A stretch of DNA of 64,000 bases from Bacillus sp. RO2 (GCF_012911845.1 NZ_JAAXCU010000041.1:62001-126000); one strand, 5' to 3'. Numbered from the stretch's first letter, positions 8,267 through 17,608 are shown. Numbers and translations are program-made. Notes: generated by a model from the letters alone, not told the origin.

Positions 8267-9721
8267 CTAAGTCCCACAATACGTTCGGTACCCAGCGGTC
8301 ACACTCGCACCCGGCGCCACACAATAATCTTCCTGTTCCTCCGAATATGCATACGGATCACGCAAGATCCTCACCAAATTCTCCATCACACCATAATTCC
8401 CATGTTCTACAGCCGCTTCCAATGCAGTTTCCACCCGGTGGTTTCGCGCAATAACACCAGGATTGTTCTTCTGCATCAGCTCACGAACCTCCTCCGCACT
8501 CGCAGACTGCCTACCTAAACGCTCCTGCCACAATGAATGCCATTCCAAAAACGCAGGTCTTTCAGCCAAATCCAATTCACTCAATGTCAACTCACGAAAC
8601 GTATTCGTAAAATCCGCCTTGCTTTCCTTCATCACATCAAGCAGCCCCTGCACCAATACCTCATCCCCAGATTCTTCACCAAACAACCCAAGTTTCGCAC
8701 GCATCCCTGCAAGCCAATACCCCTTATACAAGTCCGAAAACTTATACAACTCTTCTTGAACCAACTCGACAGCACGCTTTTGCTCCTGATCAAACAACGG
8801 CAACAAAGCTTCCGCAAAACGTGCCAAGTTCCAACCGCCGATTCGCGGCTGGTTTTCATATGAATAACGACCTTGTACATCAATGGAACTGAACACGGTC
8901 GCCGGGTCATACACATCCATAAACGCACATGGTCCATAGTCGATGGTTTCCCCGCTAATTGTCATGTTATCTGTGTTCATCACACCGTGAATAAAACCAA
9001 CCAACTGCCATTTCGCAATCAGCTCCGCCTGTTGCTCCATCACTTTTCTAAAAAATCCAAGATAGTCACCGGGATCCAACTCAGGGAAGTGGCGTTTCAT
9101 TGCATAGTCAGCCAATGCATGCAACTTTTCCAAGTCACCCCACTGAGCAGCAAATTGAAAGGTTCCAAAACGAAGGTGACTGGACGCAACTCGGGTCATG
9201 ACTGCTCCAGGTAACAATCCTTCCCGCAAGACCTCTTCCCCAGTTTTCACCACAGCCAAACTTCGTGTGGTCGGGATCCCCAAGCCGTGCATCGCTTCAC
9301 TTATAATATACTCACGCAGCATCGGTCCCAAAGTTGCACGACCATCGCCACCCCGGGAATATGGAGTCCGCCCCGAACCCTTCAACTGAATATCAAAACG
9401 CTTTCCAGAAGGTGTAATTTGCTCCCCCACCAACAAGGCACGGCCATCGCCAAGCATCGTAAAATTGCCAAACTGATGGCCCGCATACGCTTGAGCTATA
9501 CCTGAACCACCTTCTGGAACGGTGTTACCTGCAAGAATCGATAAACCGACACCATCTTGCAATGCTTCCGCTCTCAGTCCAAGCTCACTGGCAACCGTCT
9601 CATTTAGGACAACCAACTTCGGTGCCTCCACAGGGTTCGGCTCTATTTTTGAAAAAAACAATTCAGGTAATGATTCATAGCTATTATCAAATTTCCATCC
9701 TATATTGTTAGTAATGGTCAT
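8267..9721 (-). CDS. selO: SelO/YdiU protein adenylyltransferase
   Basis: 484 residues from the ATG at 9721 (a TTG sits one codon earlier; AGGGG fits the ATG). SelO is a pseudokinase-fold enzyme that transfers AMP from ATP to Ser, Thr or Tyr of proteins, in redox stress. Recognisable family blocks are [69 protein letters not shown] and DYGPCAFMD, the last two holding the metal-binding Asn/Asp residues. The C-terminus ends in YCGT, so there is no selenocysteine in this bacterial form. The gene stands alone, with the tandem repeat region directly downstream. Confidence 0.95.
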   Translation of the reverse strand: MTITNNIGWKFDNSYESLPELFFSKIEPNPVEAPKLVVLNETVASELGLRAEALQDGVGLSILAGNTVPEGGSGIAQAYAGHQFGNFTMLGDGRALLVGEQITPSGKRFDIQLKGSGRTPYSRGGDGRATLGPMLREYIISEAMHGLGIPTTRSLAVVKTGEEVLREGLLPGAVMTRVASSHLRFGTFQFAAQWGDLEKLHALADYAMKRHFPELDPGDYLGFFRKVMEQQAELIAKWQLVGFIHGVMNTDNMTISGETIDYGPCAFMDVYDPATVFSSIDVQGRYSYENQPRIGGWNLARFAEALLPLFDQEQKRAVELVQEELYKFSDLYKGYWLAGMRAKLGLFGEESGDEVLVQGLLDVMKESKADFTNTFRELTLSELDLAERPAFLEWHSLWQERLGRQSASAEEVRELMQKNNPGVIARNHRVETALEAAVEHGNYGVMENLVRILRDPYAYSEEQEDYCVAPGASVTAGYRTYCGT

Positions 9722-9884
9722 CAAATCCCCTTCCTCTCATCTGTCTAGGTCAATACATTTATTATACCCTTTGTACCGCCAAATTTAATAAAATCAGCCT
9801 TGCCCATAGAAAGTTCAAATTTCGCATTTGAGGAAAATAATGCTAAAATATATCTCAAACAAGTAACAGACAAGGAGATACTCC

Positions 9885-10397
9885 ATGAACAAAACTTGCA
9901 AAGATACCCGCGTCGTCCGAACAAGCCGTGTGTTTCCAAACGACATTAACAATCACAACACTCTGTTTGGAGGAAAGCTATTGTCTGATGTGGACATGCT
10001 AGCCTCCATTTCAGCTGCCCGCATGTGCCGTTGTGAATGTGTAACAGCCTCCATGGACTCGGTGGATTTTCTATCACCAATCCGACCTACTGATGCCGTA
10101 ATTTTTGAATCGTTTGTAACTTGGACAGGGAATTCTTCCATGGAAGTTTTTGTGAAAGTGACAGCAGAGGATTTAACAAAAGGTACCAAAAACATTGCAG
10201 CGACAGCCTTTTTAACGTTTGTGGCACTAGATGATCAAGGAAAGCCTGCTCCAGTACCTTCTATTACACCAGAAACAGAAGAAGAGCTGTACCTAAACAA
10301 AACCGGGGAAGAACGGGCAAAAGCACGTCGCACCAGAAGAGCAGAATCCAAAGCGCTAGCTTCCAAGCTGACAAATGGATTTTCACAACAAAAATAA
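9885..10397 (+). CDS. Acyl-CoA thioesterase, hotdog fold (YkhA-like)
   Basis: 170 residues, typical of the YkhA/YciA group that hydrolyses medium and long acyl-CoAs. The motif NNHNTLFGGKLLSDVDMLASI includes the catalytic-site Asn and the Gly-Gly of the hotdog helix; SMDSVDFLSPIRPTDAV follows as the second strand pair. The C-terminal 25 residues are Lys/Arg/Ala rich, as in related Bacillus proteins. AGGAG lies 7 bases before the ATG. A shared terminator separates it from the convergent histidine kinase. Confidence 0.9.
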   Translation: MNKTCKDTRVVRTSRVFPNDINNHNTLFGGKLLSDVDMLASISAARMCRCECVTASMDSVDFLSPIRPTDAVIFESFVTWTGNSSMEVFVKVTAEDLTKGTKNIAATAFLTFVALDDQGKPAPVPSITPETEEELYLNKTGEERAKARRTRRAESKALASKLTNGFSQQK

Positions 10398-10424
10398 GAG
10401 AGTGCTCACTATCCCAGCACTCTC
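10398..10424. terminator. Hairpin between convergent genes
   Basis: Perfect 9-bp arms GAGAGTGCT / AGCACTCTC span the short gap between the thioesterase and kinase stop codons. Confidence 0.7.
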
Positions 10425-10426
10425 CT

Positions 10427-11989
10427 CTATTCCATCACATTCGCTGAAAGATTCACTTCCGCTGTGACAGCGTTTTGCTTTTCCAATGTAATCCTTGCAA
10501 CCGTTCCTTTATTCAATTCACTCTCATAATCAAGCGACCCATTATGATTTTTAATAATTTTATTTGTAACAAGCAGGCCTAAGCCTGTTCCTTTTTCTTT
10601 TGTTGTAAAAAACGGTTTTCCCAACTCCTTAATCTTTTCAGGAGAGATACCGACACCTTGATCTTCAAATTCTATATAAACCGATTCGGCTGTTTCCTTT
10701 AGACGGATGGTTACCTCTCCACCACGCGGCATCGCTTCAAAGGCATTTTTTAAGAGGTTGATGAACACTTGCTTCATTTCACTTTCCACACAGTCATGCA
10801 TCAATGATTCCGGTACTTCCAGCTTGATTCCTATATTGAGGAACAATGCCTGTGAGTCCAGCAAAAATACTACATTCTTCAAAAGCTTAACCATGTCCAC
10901 ATTTTCCAAGGATTTTGCTTGTGGTTTGGCAAGCACTAGCATTTCATTAGAAATCAGTTCAATCCGTTCCAACTCACTTGCCATAATTTCATAGTATTGA
11001 GGATTCACTCCGTTTTGTATGTTAATTAACTGCAAGAATCCTTTTAAGGAAGTGAGCGGATTTCGTATTTCATGAGCAACCCCTGCAGCCAACTGCCCCA
11101 CTGCTGTTAATTTTTCTGAATTAACCAGCGCTTCTTCTGATTCTCGGCGCTCCGAGATATCTCTAGTTGTACTAATGATTTGCTCGAGTTTTCCGTATTC
11201 ATCAAAAACTGGTTTTGAAACTGTTTCAAGCCAAATAGTTCTGCCATCCTTTGTTAAAATACGGAACTCTTTACTTACTGATGTTTGAGCATTATTTATT
11301 TCATCGTTAAAACTTTGTACGGTTTCTAGATCTTCCGATGGAATGAATTGAGTAAAATCAGCTCCGATGATATCCTCTTGACTGTAGCCAAGTATATCGG
11401 TCACGGCAGGATTGATGTATTGAACCGTCCCGTCCGGTGAAGCTAGCGTAATGATGTCTTTCGAATGCTCTGAAATGAGCTGATACATATTTTCAAATTC
11501 CTGTTTTCGTAAAAAAGTAAAGGCCGTAACCGCATGCTTACTCATTAAAATGGACAGACGTATATCCATTTCAGTCGGATGATATGGATAACGATGATAA
11601 ATAGCAAACGTTCCATATATTTTCTCTCGATAGTAAATAGGGAGGGACCAGACAGCGCGTACTCCAGCCAAGTTAGTAAGTTCTAAAAAAGGCTCCCACA
11701 CAGGATCCGTATGCATATCTTCGCAAATGACAATGCGCTTTTCATTTGCTGCTATGCCGCATCCGCCAACGCCAAGCGGAAGGTTTTTGGCTCTCTCCAT
11801 GAAACACTCCGGAAATCCATCATAACCCGGTCCGGGACTCAATGTTTGCGTCGCATCATCAAAGATCATCGTCGTTACAACGGCATCTTCTGAGAGCATC
11901 TCTTGCAACTCTACTACCAAACGAGATAATATTTTCTCTACCGTATCATCATGTTCAAAAGGATTTTTATGTAAAAGTTCATTCAGCAT
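10427..11989 (-). CDS. GAF-PAS sensor histidine kinase
   Basis: 520 residues without membrane segments, so a cytoplasmic sensor. Residues 1-155 form a GAF domain (GVGGCGIAANEKRIVICEDM, SLPIYYREKIYGTFAIYH). Residues 168-285 are a PAS domain with its C-cap (FRILTKDGRTIWLETVSKP). The HisKA box VAHEIRNPLTSLKGFL places the phosphorylated His at 306. The ATPase domain has the N box NLLKNAFEAM, G1 DQGVGI, F box PFFTTKEKGTGLGL. The layout resembles Bacillus sporulation-type kinases (KinA/KinE class), but no response regulator is adjacent and the partner is unknown. Confidence 0.9.
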   Translation of the reverse strand: MLNELLHKNPFEHDDTVEKILSRLVVELQEMLSEDAVVTTMIFDDATQTLSPGPGYDGFPECFMERAKNLPLGVGGCGIAANEKRIVICEDMHTDPVWEPFLELTNLAGVRAVWSLPIYYREKIYGTFAIYHRYPYHPTEMDIRLSILMSKHAVTAFTFLRKQEFENMYQLISEHSKDIITLASPDGTVQYINPAVTDILGYSQEDIIGADFTQFIPSEDLETVQSFNDEINNAQTSVSKEFRILTKDGRTIWLETVSKPVFDEYGKLEQIISTTRDISERRESEEALVNSEKLTAVGQLAAGVAHEIRNPLTSLKGFLQLINIQNGVNPQYYEIMASELERIELISNEMLVLAKPQAKSLENVDMVKLLKNVVFLLDSQALFLNIGIKLEVPESLMHDCVESEMKQVFINLLKNAFEAMPRGGEVTIRLKETAESVYIEFEDQGVGISPEKIKELGKPFFTTKEKGTGLGLLVTNKIIKNHNGSLDYESELNKGTVARITLEKQNAVTAEVNLSANVME

Positions 11990-12173
11990 AGTATGCCCCT
12001 CAACGTTCCTTTAGTATTTTCTTACTATTCTAATAATAACTTTACCACATTAAAGTGCTTTTGGCTTTTTATTTCCACAATTGGAGAAGCAATTTTTTTA
12101 AAAGACTAGATATCGTCCTGAACAGACGCAAAGATTCTCTTTTACGTAGTTTTTAATAAAGTCAAACAAAAAA

Positions 12174-12196
12174 ACCCAAGTTTAATTACCTTGGGT
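12174..12196 (-). terminator. Terminator of the CBO0543-type gene
   Basis: Stem ACCCAAG / CTTGGGT overlaps the stop codon and is followed on the minus strand by a run of T (TTTTTTTG). Confidence 0.75.
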
Positions 12197-12694
12197 GGAA
12201 CAATGATTGATTGAATTGGTTACACTCTCTTGATTCATCACTTCTACTCTTTTTAAGAAGCCTATAATACCTCTAACCAAAAACAAGGTGAAATTGATAC
12301 TCCCAAATGTATGGAATACAGACCATTTTTTCCACTCAAATAATCTTGAGTTTTTTTCCAGCCACCATTGACATAAACTCATGGGAACACTAAAAATCAT
12401 ACTTTTCAGTAGTAAAGTTTTCAAATTATCATGGTAAGAAATTCTAACCCAAATGACACTTAATATTGGAAAGAACAATAAATCATAAATAATATTTGTA
12501 CTAAAAATTTTTGAAAAAGGCCTTACTGGATAAGCAATTTTTTTCGTTCCTACTACATATGAATCCAGTAGCATCGAAATAACTCCCTTTAGGAAAAAAA
12601 CCAGTATATTCTCTCTCATTTTTGAACCTCTAAATACAAATGGTAAGGAAACCATACAAAGTATATTTAATAGGTTTAACATTTTTCTCTCCAT
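12182..12694 (-). CDS. CBO0543-type small membrane protein
   Basis: 170 residues with four predicted membrane segments. The pattern LLDSYVVGTKKIAYPVRPF and the following long hydrophobic helices are what I associate with the CBO0543 family of Bacillus and Clostridium membrane proteins of unknown function. GGGTGTCCC sits before the ATG at a suitable distance. The coding sequence is more AT-rich than its neighbours. No partner gene is evident. Confidence 0.65.
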   Translation of the reverse strand: MERKMLNLLNILCMVSLPFVFRGSKMRENILVFFLKGVISMLLDSYVVGTKKIAYPVRPFSKIFSTNIIYDLLFFPILSVIWVRISYHDNLKTLLLKSMIFSVPMSLCQWWLEKNSRLFEWKKWSVFHTFGSINFTLFLVRGIIGFLKRVEVMNQESVTNSINHCSTQGN

Positions 12695-12807
12695 TGGGAC
12701 ACCCTTTCCTCAAGAATGGTAATTTTACTACTTATACGTTTCCCAACAAGAAAGATATTATCCGAGCTTGTTTTAATGATGTTTAAGGTACATCTACATG
12801 AAAAAAT

Positions 12808-13443
12808 TTAAATCCAATGCAAAGAAATCGCAAATAGATATTGTGCCAAATAATAAGGGATCATCACCAAAAAGTTTCTATAGGTTAGCTTACCGACAAA
12901 TCTATCCCATGCAAGAATGGCGTCGGAAAAGAAAAACAAGATGGCGCCTGCTATAATTAGAGGCTGTTGACTATAAAGTGCTGTCCATACCATAGCAGTA
13001 ATAATCGTTACATACGCTGTGACTGCTAGAAAAAGAACGGAACCTCCCGAATTCACAACCCCTTTCGAAAGTTTCATAAGATAGAGAATAGCGACAAGAA
13101 ATAGTGCTCCAGAAATCCATATACTTACGGAACCACCGCCAGGAAAATACCAAAAAGCCACAACATAGCATACATGCCCGGCCAAAAAAGATACTAATCC
13201 ATAAACAAAACGGTCCCTTGGTAGCATCAAAAAAATATCACCAAAAATCGAAAATAATAATCCAGCTAGAATCCACCAGCCATATGTAAAAGATACATTT
13301 CCCAACCCCAATATCGCTATAAAAATAATGATTACCATAGTCCCTGGCTTTAAAATATACATCCATGATCTATATTGTTTTTCTACTGCAAAAAGATAAA
13401 AAACACCGAGAAACATGGTGAGAAATGAGAGCGATAACAACAA
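12808..13443 (-). CDS. Lysoplasmalogenase-like YhhN family membrane protein
   Basis: About 211 residues from a TTG at 13443 that follows AGGAGG at 8 bases. A longer frame opens at 13548, but it begins inside the upstream operon's terminator hairpin, so I reject that start. Seven or eight membrane segments are visible. Family features are the late GAILFFFSDAILAWDRF block with its Asp pair and the ending YYLAQYLFAISL. Characterised members (TMEM86B) hydrolyse lysoplasmalogens; in bacteria the role is unproven. Confidence 0.75.
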   Translation of the reverse strand: MLLSLSFLTMFLGVFYLFAVEKQYRSWMYILKPGTMVIIIFIAILGLGNVSFTYGWWILAGLLFSIFGDIFLMLPRDRFVYGLVSFLAGHVCYVVAFWYFPGGGSVSIWISGALFLVAILYLMKLSKGVVNSGGSVLFLAVTAYVTIITAMVWTALYSQQPLIIAGAILFFFSDAILAWDRFVGKLTYRNFLVMIPYYLAQYLFAISLHWI

Positions 13444-13535
13444 TCCAATAACCTCCTTCACCCTTTTATTTACTCTATATTTTAATCCACATCCAACACT
13501 CTTGATAGCCTTTTTCAAAACTTCATAACAATAAA

Positions 13536-13569
13536 GGAGGGTTCTCACGCTAATGCGAATGAACCCTCC
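13536..13569 (-). terminator. Terminator of the first sigma/anti-sigma operon
   Basis: Arms GGAGGGTTC / GAACCCTCC with a 16-base loop lie just after the anti-sigma stop; the minus strand continues into TTTATTGTT. Confidence 0.8.
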
Positions 13570-13576
13570 CTCTATA

Positions 13577-14413
13577 TCACTCCACTATCTGCTTCAATGA
13601 CTTCTCCACAAAAGCGTACGCATAACTTTCCGATACTCTTTCCGCATTGAAATAGAATGCATACACATCTTCGTTCACCCGGAAACTTATCCGGAACGTA
13701 TTTGGAATAGATCCTTTTCTTTGACTATAGTAGACAGTTTTTCCGGCAATAGTTTTCTCCTCACCAATCAGGTTGCTATTAATTAAATCGATATGACTCG
13801 TTTTTCCATTTAAAATGTTCAGCGCGACCATGTGTTTATCATTCAACAGAAACTCCCCATATATCAAATCCGTAGATTTCGATAACTTCCCAAGTTCCTC
13901 TGACTTCCCTTCTTCATCACCCGCTTCAAGAGTACTATACACCAAAGCTGCCACTACCGGATCTCCTAAAAACTCCTCATCATCACTAAGAATATAACCG
14001 TCATGCATGATAAAAGCTGTCCGTAAAGGGACATCAGCATGAAACGGAATATGAACCTCTGTCCCAAGCTTAGCAGAGGCCGCTTTTTCTAAATTAGTAT
14101 AAGGAGTCACCCCTCCATTTCCAGCTTCTACAACAGTGTCATTCTCTTCCTCCACCGTCAAACTCTTTTCCGTATCATCTGATAAAATCAACTCTGAAGC
14201 AACAAAGTACCCACCAATCACCAACAAAAACCCAGCCAACATGAATGAAACGACCGGCCTCATATCCCATCTCCTTTGTTGTCTTATCTCCCGATGTCTA
14301 ACTGTCTCCATCACTCGTTCATGGATTTCTTTCTTTCCTTCCTCATCCATCCTGATCGCCTGATATCCTTTCAATGTAAGATCCAAGCGACTCTCATCTT
14401 TTTCATGCGTCAT
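13577..14413 (-). CDS. Membrane anti-sigma factor (partner of upstream ECF sigma)
   Basis: 278 residues. The N-terminal ~50 residues are cytoplasmic, charged and helical. One membrane segment follows (PVVSFMLAGFLLVIGGYFVA, about 53-72), then a ~200-residue outside domain with beta-type sequence. This is the layout of single-pass anti-sigma factors. The start overlaps the end of the sigma gene by 11 bases, so production is coupled. No zinc-binding HxxxCxxC motif of the ZAS class is visible, so binding must be of another type. The external domain resembles DUF4179/DUF4367-like sensors only in general terms. Confidence 0.75.
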   Translation of the reverse strand: MTHEKDESRLDLTLKGYQAIRMDEEGKKEIHERVMETVRHREIRQQRRWDMRPVVSFMLAGFLLVIGGYFVASELILSDDTEKSLTVEEENDTVVEAGNGGVTPYTNLEKAASAKLGTEVHIPFHADVPLRTAFIMHDGYILSDDEEFLGDPVVAALVYSTLEAGDEEGKSEELGKLSKSTDLIYGEFLLNDKHMVALNILNGKTSHIDLINSNLIGEEKTIAGKTVYYSQRKGSIPNTFRISFRVNEDVYAFYFNAERVSESYAYAFVEKSLKQIVE

Positions 14414-14936
14414 GGTTATAACCCTCCTTCAGCATCTGTTTTTTCAAAGCTTCCAACGCTCTGTGCAAAGTGGTCTTCACCTTACCTTCACTCCAACTTA
14501 GAATTTCTGCGGTTTCCCGCACCGTCAAATCCTTTATTTTTCGTAAAATAATGACCTCTCGATAAGATCTTTTCAATTGTTGCAAAGCACGATACAGATA
14601 CGCCTCATATTCCCCTTGCTGCGTTACCTGTTCTGGTAGATATTCCGTAGTTGAAAGCATGGCAGTAGCGGCAAAAGAATCCGCTACAAACCGAAAAGGC
14701 TTCCTCTTACGAAACTCATCGATTGTCGCATTCCGGGCAATCCTGTACAGCCAATTCCTTTCGCTTGTCTCCCCTTTAAAACGATCTAGTGCATGATAAG
14801 CCTTGATATACGTATCATGGGTCAAGTCCTTCGCCATCTCTGGATCACCGGTCATCATCAGAACATAACGAAAAACCTCATCACTATAACGCTCATACCA
14901 ATCATCCAGCTTTCGAATTGACCATTCTCCCTCCAT
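14403..14936 (-). CDS. ECF RNA polymerase sigma factor
   Basis: 177 residues. Region 2 covers about 15-80 (EMAKDLTHDTYIKAYHALDRF, then WLYRIARNATIDEFRK). Region 4 covers about 115-170 (LKRSYREVIILRKIKDLTVRETAEIL, helix-turn-helix WSEGKVKTTLHRALEALKK). It is followed by its anti-sigma gene. An ECF-type promoter (TGTAAC-N16-CGTC) lies upstream, which suggests autoregulation, as for SigM, SigW and SigX. GGTG precedes the ATG. The signal sensed is unknown. Confidence 0.9.
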   Translation of the reverse strand: MEGEWSIRKLDDWYERYSDEVFRYVLMMTGDPEMAKDLTHDTYIKAYHALDRFKGETSERNWLYRIARNATIDEFRKRKPFRFVADSFAATAMLSTTEYLPEQVTQQGEYEAYLYRALQQLKRSYREVIILRKIKDLTVRETAEILSWSEGKVKTTLHRALEALKKQMLKEGYNHDA

Positions 14937-14984
14937 TTATTTCACCTATCTCTCTATAGCTATCGCAAATTTGCTTACTTTAAG

Positions 14985-15010
14985 GACGTGAGGATTGTTC
15001 ATCGGTTACA
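14985..15010 (-). promoter_or_regulatory. ECF-type autoregulatory promoter
   Basis: On the minus strand the -35 TGTAAC (15010-15005) and -10 CGTC (14988-14985) are separated by exactly 16 bases. This matches the TGAAAC-N16-CGTC form of Bacillus ECF promoters and sits about 50 bases before the sigma start. Confidence 0.65.
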
Positions 15011-15028
15011 GTTTTTCAAAAGAAAAAA

Positions 15029-15075
15029 GCGGTTCTCCCGCTCTTCTAATTTACACTAGGAAACGAGAGGACCGC
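15029..15075 (-). terminator. Terminator of the second sigma/anti-sigma operon
   Basis: GCGGTTCTC pairs with GAGAGGACCGC; on the minus strand it is followed by CTTTTTTC. Confidence 0.7.
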
Positions 15076-15079
15076 TCCT

Positions 15080-15835
15080 TCATTCAAATTGAAATAACTT
15101 TGCAAGTTCGATCATGTCTGCCTTCAATTGTTCTATTTCTTCACTTGTCATATCCTTTGGCTGGAAAGACTTTGGCGTTGTAAAAAGGTAGACAAAATTT
15201 TCCGTAACTACTTCTAAATTAATTCCTCCCATTTCTTGCCCTGAAACTTTAAGAACTGCGGGATGTTCTCCAACTAATAATTCTTCCGACTCGTAGGCTT
15301 CAGAGGGATGAAAATTTATTTCAGGATTCAATCGTTTAATCATTTCTTCCTGGGAGAGTTCATGGGGTTCAATTAGGACATGTAGAAATTCCACTGGACG
15401 GTCACTGAGTTGATAAGGGTATTTAGCATAAGAAGCCCTAGTGATAGTCGGCTCCCCACTAATTCCTTCTACATATTCCTGTGCATTTAGAGGAAAGACT
15501 TGATATTCCGGATCCAACATGATAGCATTGTTCTGCTGTTTTGCTGTAATTGGTTTTTCAGTCGGGATTACTGTTTCTTTTTCTATTGCAGGAGAATCTC
15601 CCGTCCATGCCCCCCAATGGTCTTGAAGCATAATAGGAGTACCCATTAAGAGAAACAAAGTTGCTGCAATAAGAAGAATTTTTGCCGTTCTGCGCTTTTT
15701 TTTCATTTTATACATGTCTGTACGGATTCTCTCCCTTACTAAACCGGCTCTATCCTGATTCCACTCCAAATCATACTCTAACCTTTTCAATGATTGGTCC
15801 AAACCGTATTCACTTTCTAAACCGTTTCTCTTCAT
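15080..15835 (-). CDS. Membrane anti-sigma factor (second module)
   Basis: 251 residues. The ~50-residue N-terminal cytoplasmic part contains a basic stop-transfer (YKMKKKRRTAK). A single membrane segment follows (ILLIAATLFLLMGTPIM, about 54-70), then an external domain of ~180 residues ending in LIELAKLFQFE. It overlaps the upstream sigma gene by 26 bases. The layout mirrors the neighbouring 13577-14413 gene, but the external domains look unrelated, so the two systems probably sense different signals. No zinc motif is visible. Confidence 0.75.
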   Translation of the reverse strand: MKRNGLESEYGLDQSLKRLEYDLEWNQDRAGLVRERIRTDMYKMKKKRRTAKILLIAATLFLLMGTPIMLQDHWGAWTGDSPAIEKETVIPTEKPITAKQQNNAIMLDPEYQVFPLNAQEYVEGISGEPTITRASYAKYPYQLSDRPVEFLHVLIEPHELSQEEMIKRLNPEINFHPSEAYESEELLVGEHPAVLKVSGQEMGGINLEVVTENFVYLFTTPKSFQPKDMTSEEIEQLKADMIELAKLFQFE

Positions 15836-16337
15836 GATTTACCTCCCCCTTCATATGTTCAGTCAAGGTCTGCATGGCCCGAAACAGAGTTGACTTCACT
15901 TTACTTTCTGACCAATCTAAGATGTGAGCTGTTTCCAAAATAGAAAAGCCTTTAATTTTTCGAAGGATAATTACCTGTTTATAGTTATCCTTAAGATTGT
16001 TTAGTGCGTCATAAAGTTCACATGAATTCTCTTTAAGGATGACAATGTCTTCCGATGAAACGGTTTGTTCTTTTTGGAAAACTTGATGGAATAACCTTAT
16101 CGGTTTCATCTTCCGAAGGTGATCAACTGTGGAATTGTGAGCGATCCTAAAGAGCCAAGTCTTCGGTGAAGAATCTCTCTTATATGTATGATGATGTTTA
16201 TATGCCCTTAAAAAAGTCTCTTGCGTCAAATCCTCTGCCTGCTGACTGTCTTTGACCATGAGAATAATATATTTGAAAATAGTCTGATGGTATTGGCTAT
16301 ACCACTCCTCTATCTCATTTTCTTTATAGAATGACAC
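15810..16337 (-). CDS. ECF RNA polymerase sigma factor (second module)
   Basis: 175 residues, related to the 14403-14936 sigma. Region 2 has QQAEDLTQETFLRAYKHH and TWLFRIAHNSTVDHLRK. Region 4 has LKDNYKQVIILRKIKGFSILETAHIL and the helix-turn-helix WSESKVKSTLFRAMQTL. Shared features (IILRKIK, WSE-KVK) suggest the two modules arose by duplication. An ECF-type promoter with the same 16-base spacing lies upstream. The gene is transcribed with its anti-sigma. Confidence 0.9.
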   Translation of the reverse strand: MSFYKENEIEEWYSQYHQTIFKYIILMVKDSQQAEDLTQETFLRAYKHHHTYKRDSSPKTWLFRIAHNSTVDHLRKMKPIRLFHQVFQKEQTVSSEDIVILKENSCELYDALNNLKDNYKQVIILRKIKGFSILETAHILDWSESKVKSTLFRAMQTLTEHMKGEVNHEEKRFRK

Positions 16338-16368
16338 CGGCTTTCCCCCTTTTTTTTGACACTGTATA

Positions 16369-16394
16369 GACGGGCGAACTTCAAAAAAGTTTTA
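16369..16394 (-). promoter_or_regulatory. ECF-type autoregulatory promoter (second module)
   Basis: Minus-strand TAAAAC (16394-16389) and CGTC (16372-16369) are separated by 16 bases, about 32 bases upstream of the sigma start. This is the same architecture as the first module. Confidence 0.6.
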
Positions 16395-16451
16395 AAAAAG
16401 ATTATATGTCACAAAAAAACCTCAGAGAATGACTCCTCCAAGGTCTTAAGG

Positions 16452-16838
16452 CTAATTCTCTTTCTTCTCCATTACCGCAAAATAGTTGCCTTCAAAGTCG
16501 GCAAAATTGAACACTTTACCAGAAGGCATATTTACCATTTCCCCTACGGTTACACTTTTGCTGGATAAATTGTCATATAATCTTTCAAGATTCTCCGTAA
16601 AAAACATGAAAGAAGGCGTACCAAGGTTAAGTCCCGGTGACATTTTCGCAACGAATTCCTTGTTGTGTAGGATGATACTTGTTTCCGAACTTTTTGACGG
16701 TGCTATTTCAATCCATCTCATTCCCTCTCCATTGTCTTCTTCAGAAATGACGTGGAACCCTACTGTCTCTGTCCAAAACCTCAACGCTTCATCTTGATTA
16801 TTTACATAGAGCATGACTTGACCGAGCTTATGGATCAT
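16452..16838 (-). CDS. VOC (glyoxalase/bleomycin-resistance fold) protein
   Basis: 128 residues with the duplicated beta-alpha-beta-beta-beta plan: VMLYVNNQDEALRFWTETVGF in the first half and FMFFTENLERLYDNL and FNFADFEGNYFAVME in the second. Metal-ligand positions are only partly kept (Gln7, Glu near the end), so the activity is unclear. Such stand-alone proteins include glyoxalases, dioxygenases and antibiotic-binding proteins. It is a single gene between the sigma module and bioY. Confidence 0.8.
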   Translation of the reverse strand: MIHKLGQVMLYVNNQDEALRFWTETVGFHVISEEDNGEGMRWIEIAPSKSSETSIILHNKEFVAKMSPGLNLGTPSFMFFTENLERLYDNLSSKSVTVGEMVNMPSGKVFNFADFEGNYFAVMEKKEN

Positions 16839-16967
16839 TTTTTTGTTTTCCCTCCAGATAGATTAATATAGTAACAAGTTCTAGGTTCATCTATAAAAAC
16901 CCTCTAAATAGCCTCACTTAATCCATACCTTCATATCCAAAAAAAACCTTCCAATTAATCTTCGTTT

Positions 16968-17000
16968 TATGTAAACTTATAATTATCGAAAGTTTACATA
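16968..17000. promoter_or_regulatory. BirA-type biotin operator
   Basis: A perfect inverted repeat, TATGTAAACTT and AAGTTTACATA, has an 11-base centre. The inner 8-mers ATGTAAAC and GTTTACAT are exactly 15 bases apart, the spacing of BirA operators. It lies 17 bases before bioY, so BirA-biotinyl-AMP should repress the gene when biotin is plentiful. Confidence 0.8.
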
Positions 17001-17016
17001 GTAGGAGGAACCTCAA

Positions 17017-17586
17017 TTGACAGCAAAAAACGAAAGATTAAGATGGCTAATACTATGCTCTATGTTCGCCGCTATTACAGCGGTGCTCGCACAAATGGAA
17101 ATCCCTTTACCGCTCGTGCCAATCAGCGGGCAAACACTTGCGGTAGGACTTGCAGCAACGATTCTTGGAAGTAGATACGGGGCTATGTCCATGGTCTGTT
17201 ACGTTTTGCTTGGAGCAGTCGGCTTACCGGTGTTTGCAGAAATGAAAGGCGGGGCTGGAGTACTTGTTGGTCCTACAGGAGGTTACATCTTTGGCTTTAT
17301 CCTAGCTGCATTTTTCACTGGCTACATATTAGAAAAAACATCTTTCACATTAAAATGGGCAATGCTCGCCAACACGGTGGGGATGATTATTACGCTCGTG
17401 ATGGGAACTATACAGTTAAAATTGGTGATGGATATGACATGGGCAAATGCGTTGAAATTCGGGGTTTATCCTTTTATTGTGGTGGGATTGATTAAAGCAT
17501 TCTTGGCAAGTTGGATTGGGATTACAGTAAGAAGACGTCTGAAGCAGGCTAACCTTTTACAGGTAAAAGAGGATGTAGCTGCGTAG
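17017..17586 (+). CDS. bioY: Biotin ECF transporter substrate-binding protein BioY
   Basis: 189 residues with six membrane segments. BioY family marks are PLPLVPISGQTLAVGLA near 28-44, RYGAMSMVCYVLLGAVGLPVF, and GPTGGYIFGFILAAF. It binds biotin and works with the shared energy-coupling module EcfA1A2T, not encoded here, or alone. The start is TTG at 17017, preceded by AGGAGG at 8 bases. The BirA-type palindrome directly upstream independently supports the assignment. Confidence 0.95.
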   Translation: MTAKNERLRWLILCSMFAAITAVLAQMEIPLPLVPISGQTLAVGLAATILGSRYGAMSMVCYVLLGAVGLPVFAEMKGGAGVLVGPTGGYIFGFILAAFFTGYILEKTSFTLKWAMLANTVGMIITLVMGTIQLKLVMDMTWANALKFGVYPFIVVGLIKAFLASWIGITVRRRLKQANLLQVKEDVAA

Positions 17587-17608
17587 TAATCTGGTGTATA
17601 ATAAAAAA

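Noticed and set aside
8267-8290. Selenocysteine codon at the end of selO
   Set aside because: The C-terminal codons read YCGT with an ordinary TAG stop after Thr; there is no in-frame TGA at the conserved position.
13444-13548. Longer N-terminus of the YhhN-like protein
   Set aside because: The extra codons run through the terminator of the upstream operon and lack a ribosome-binding site; the TTG at 13443 has AGGAGG.
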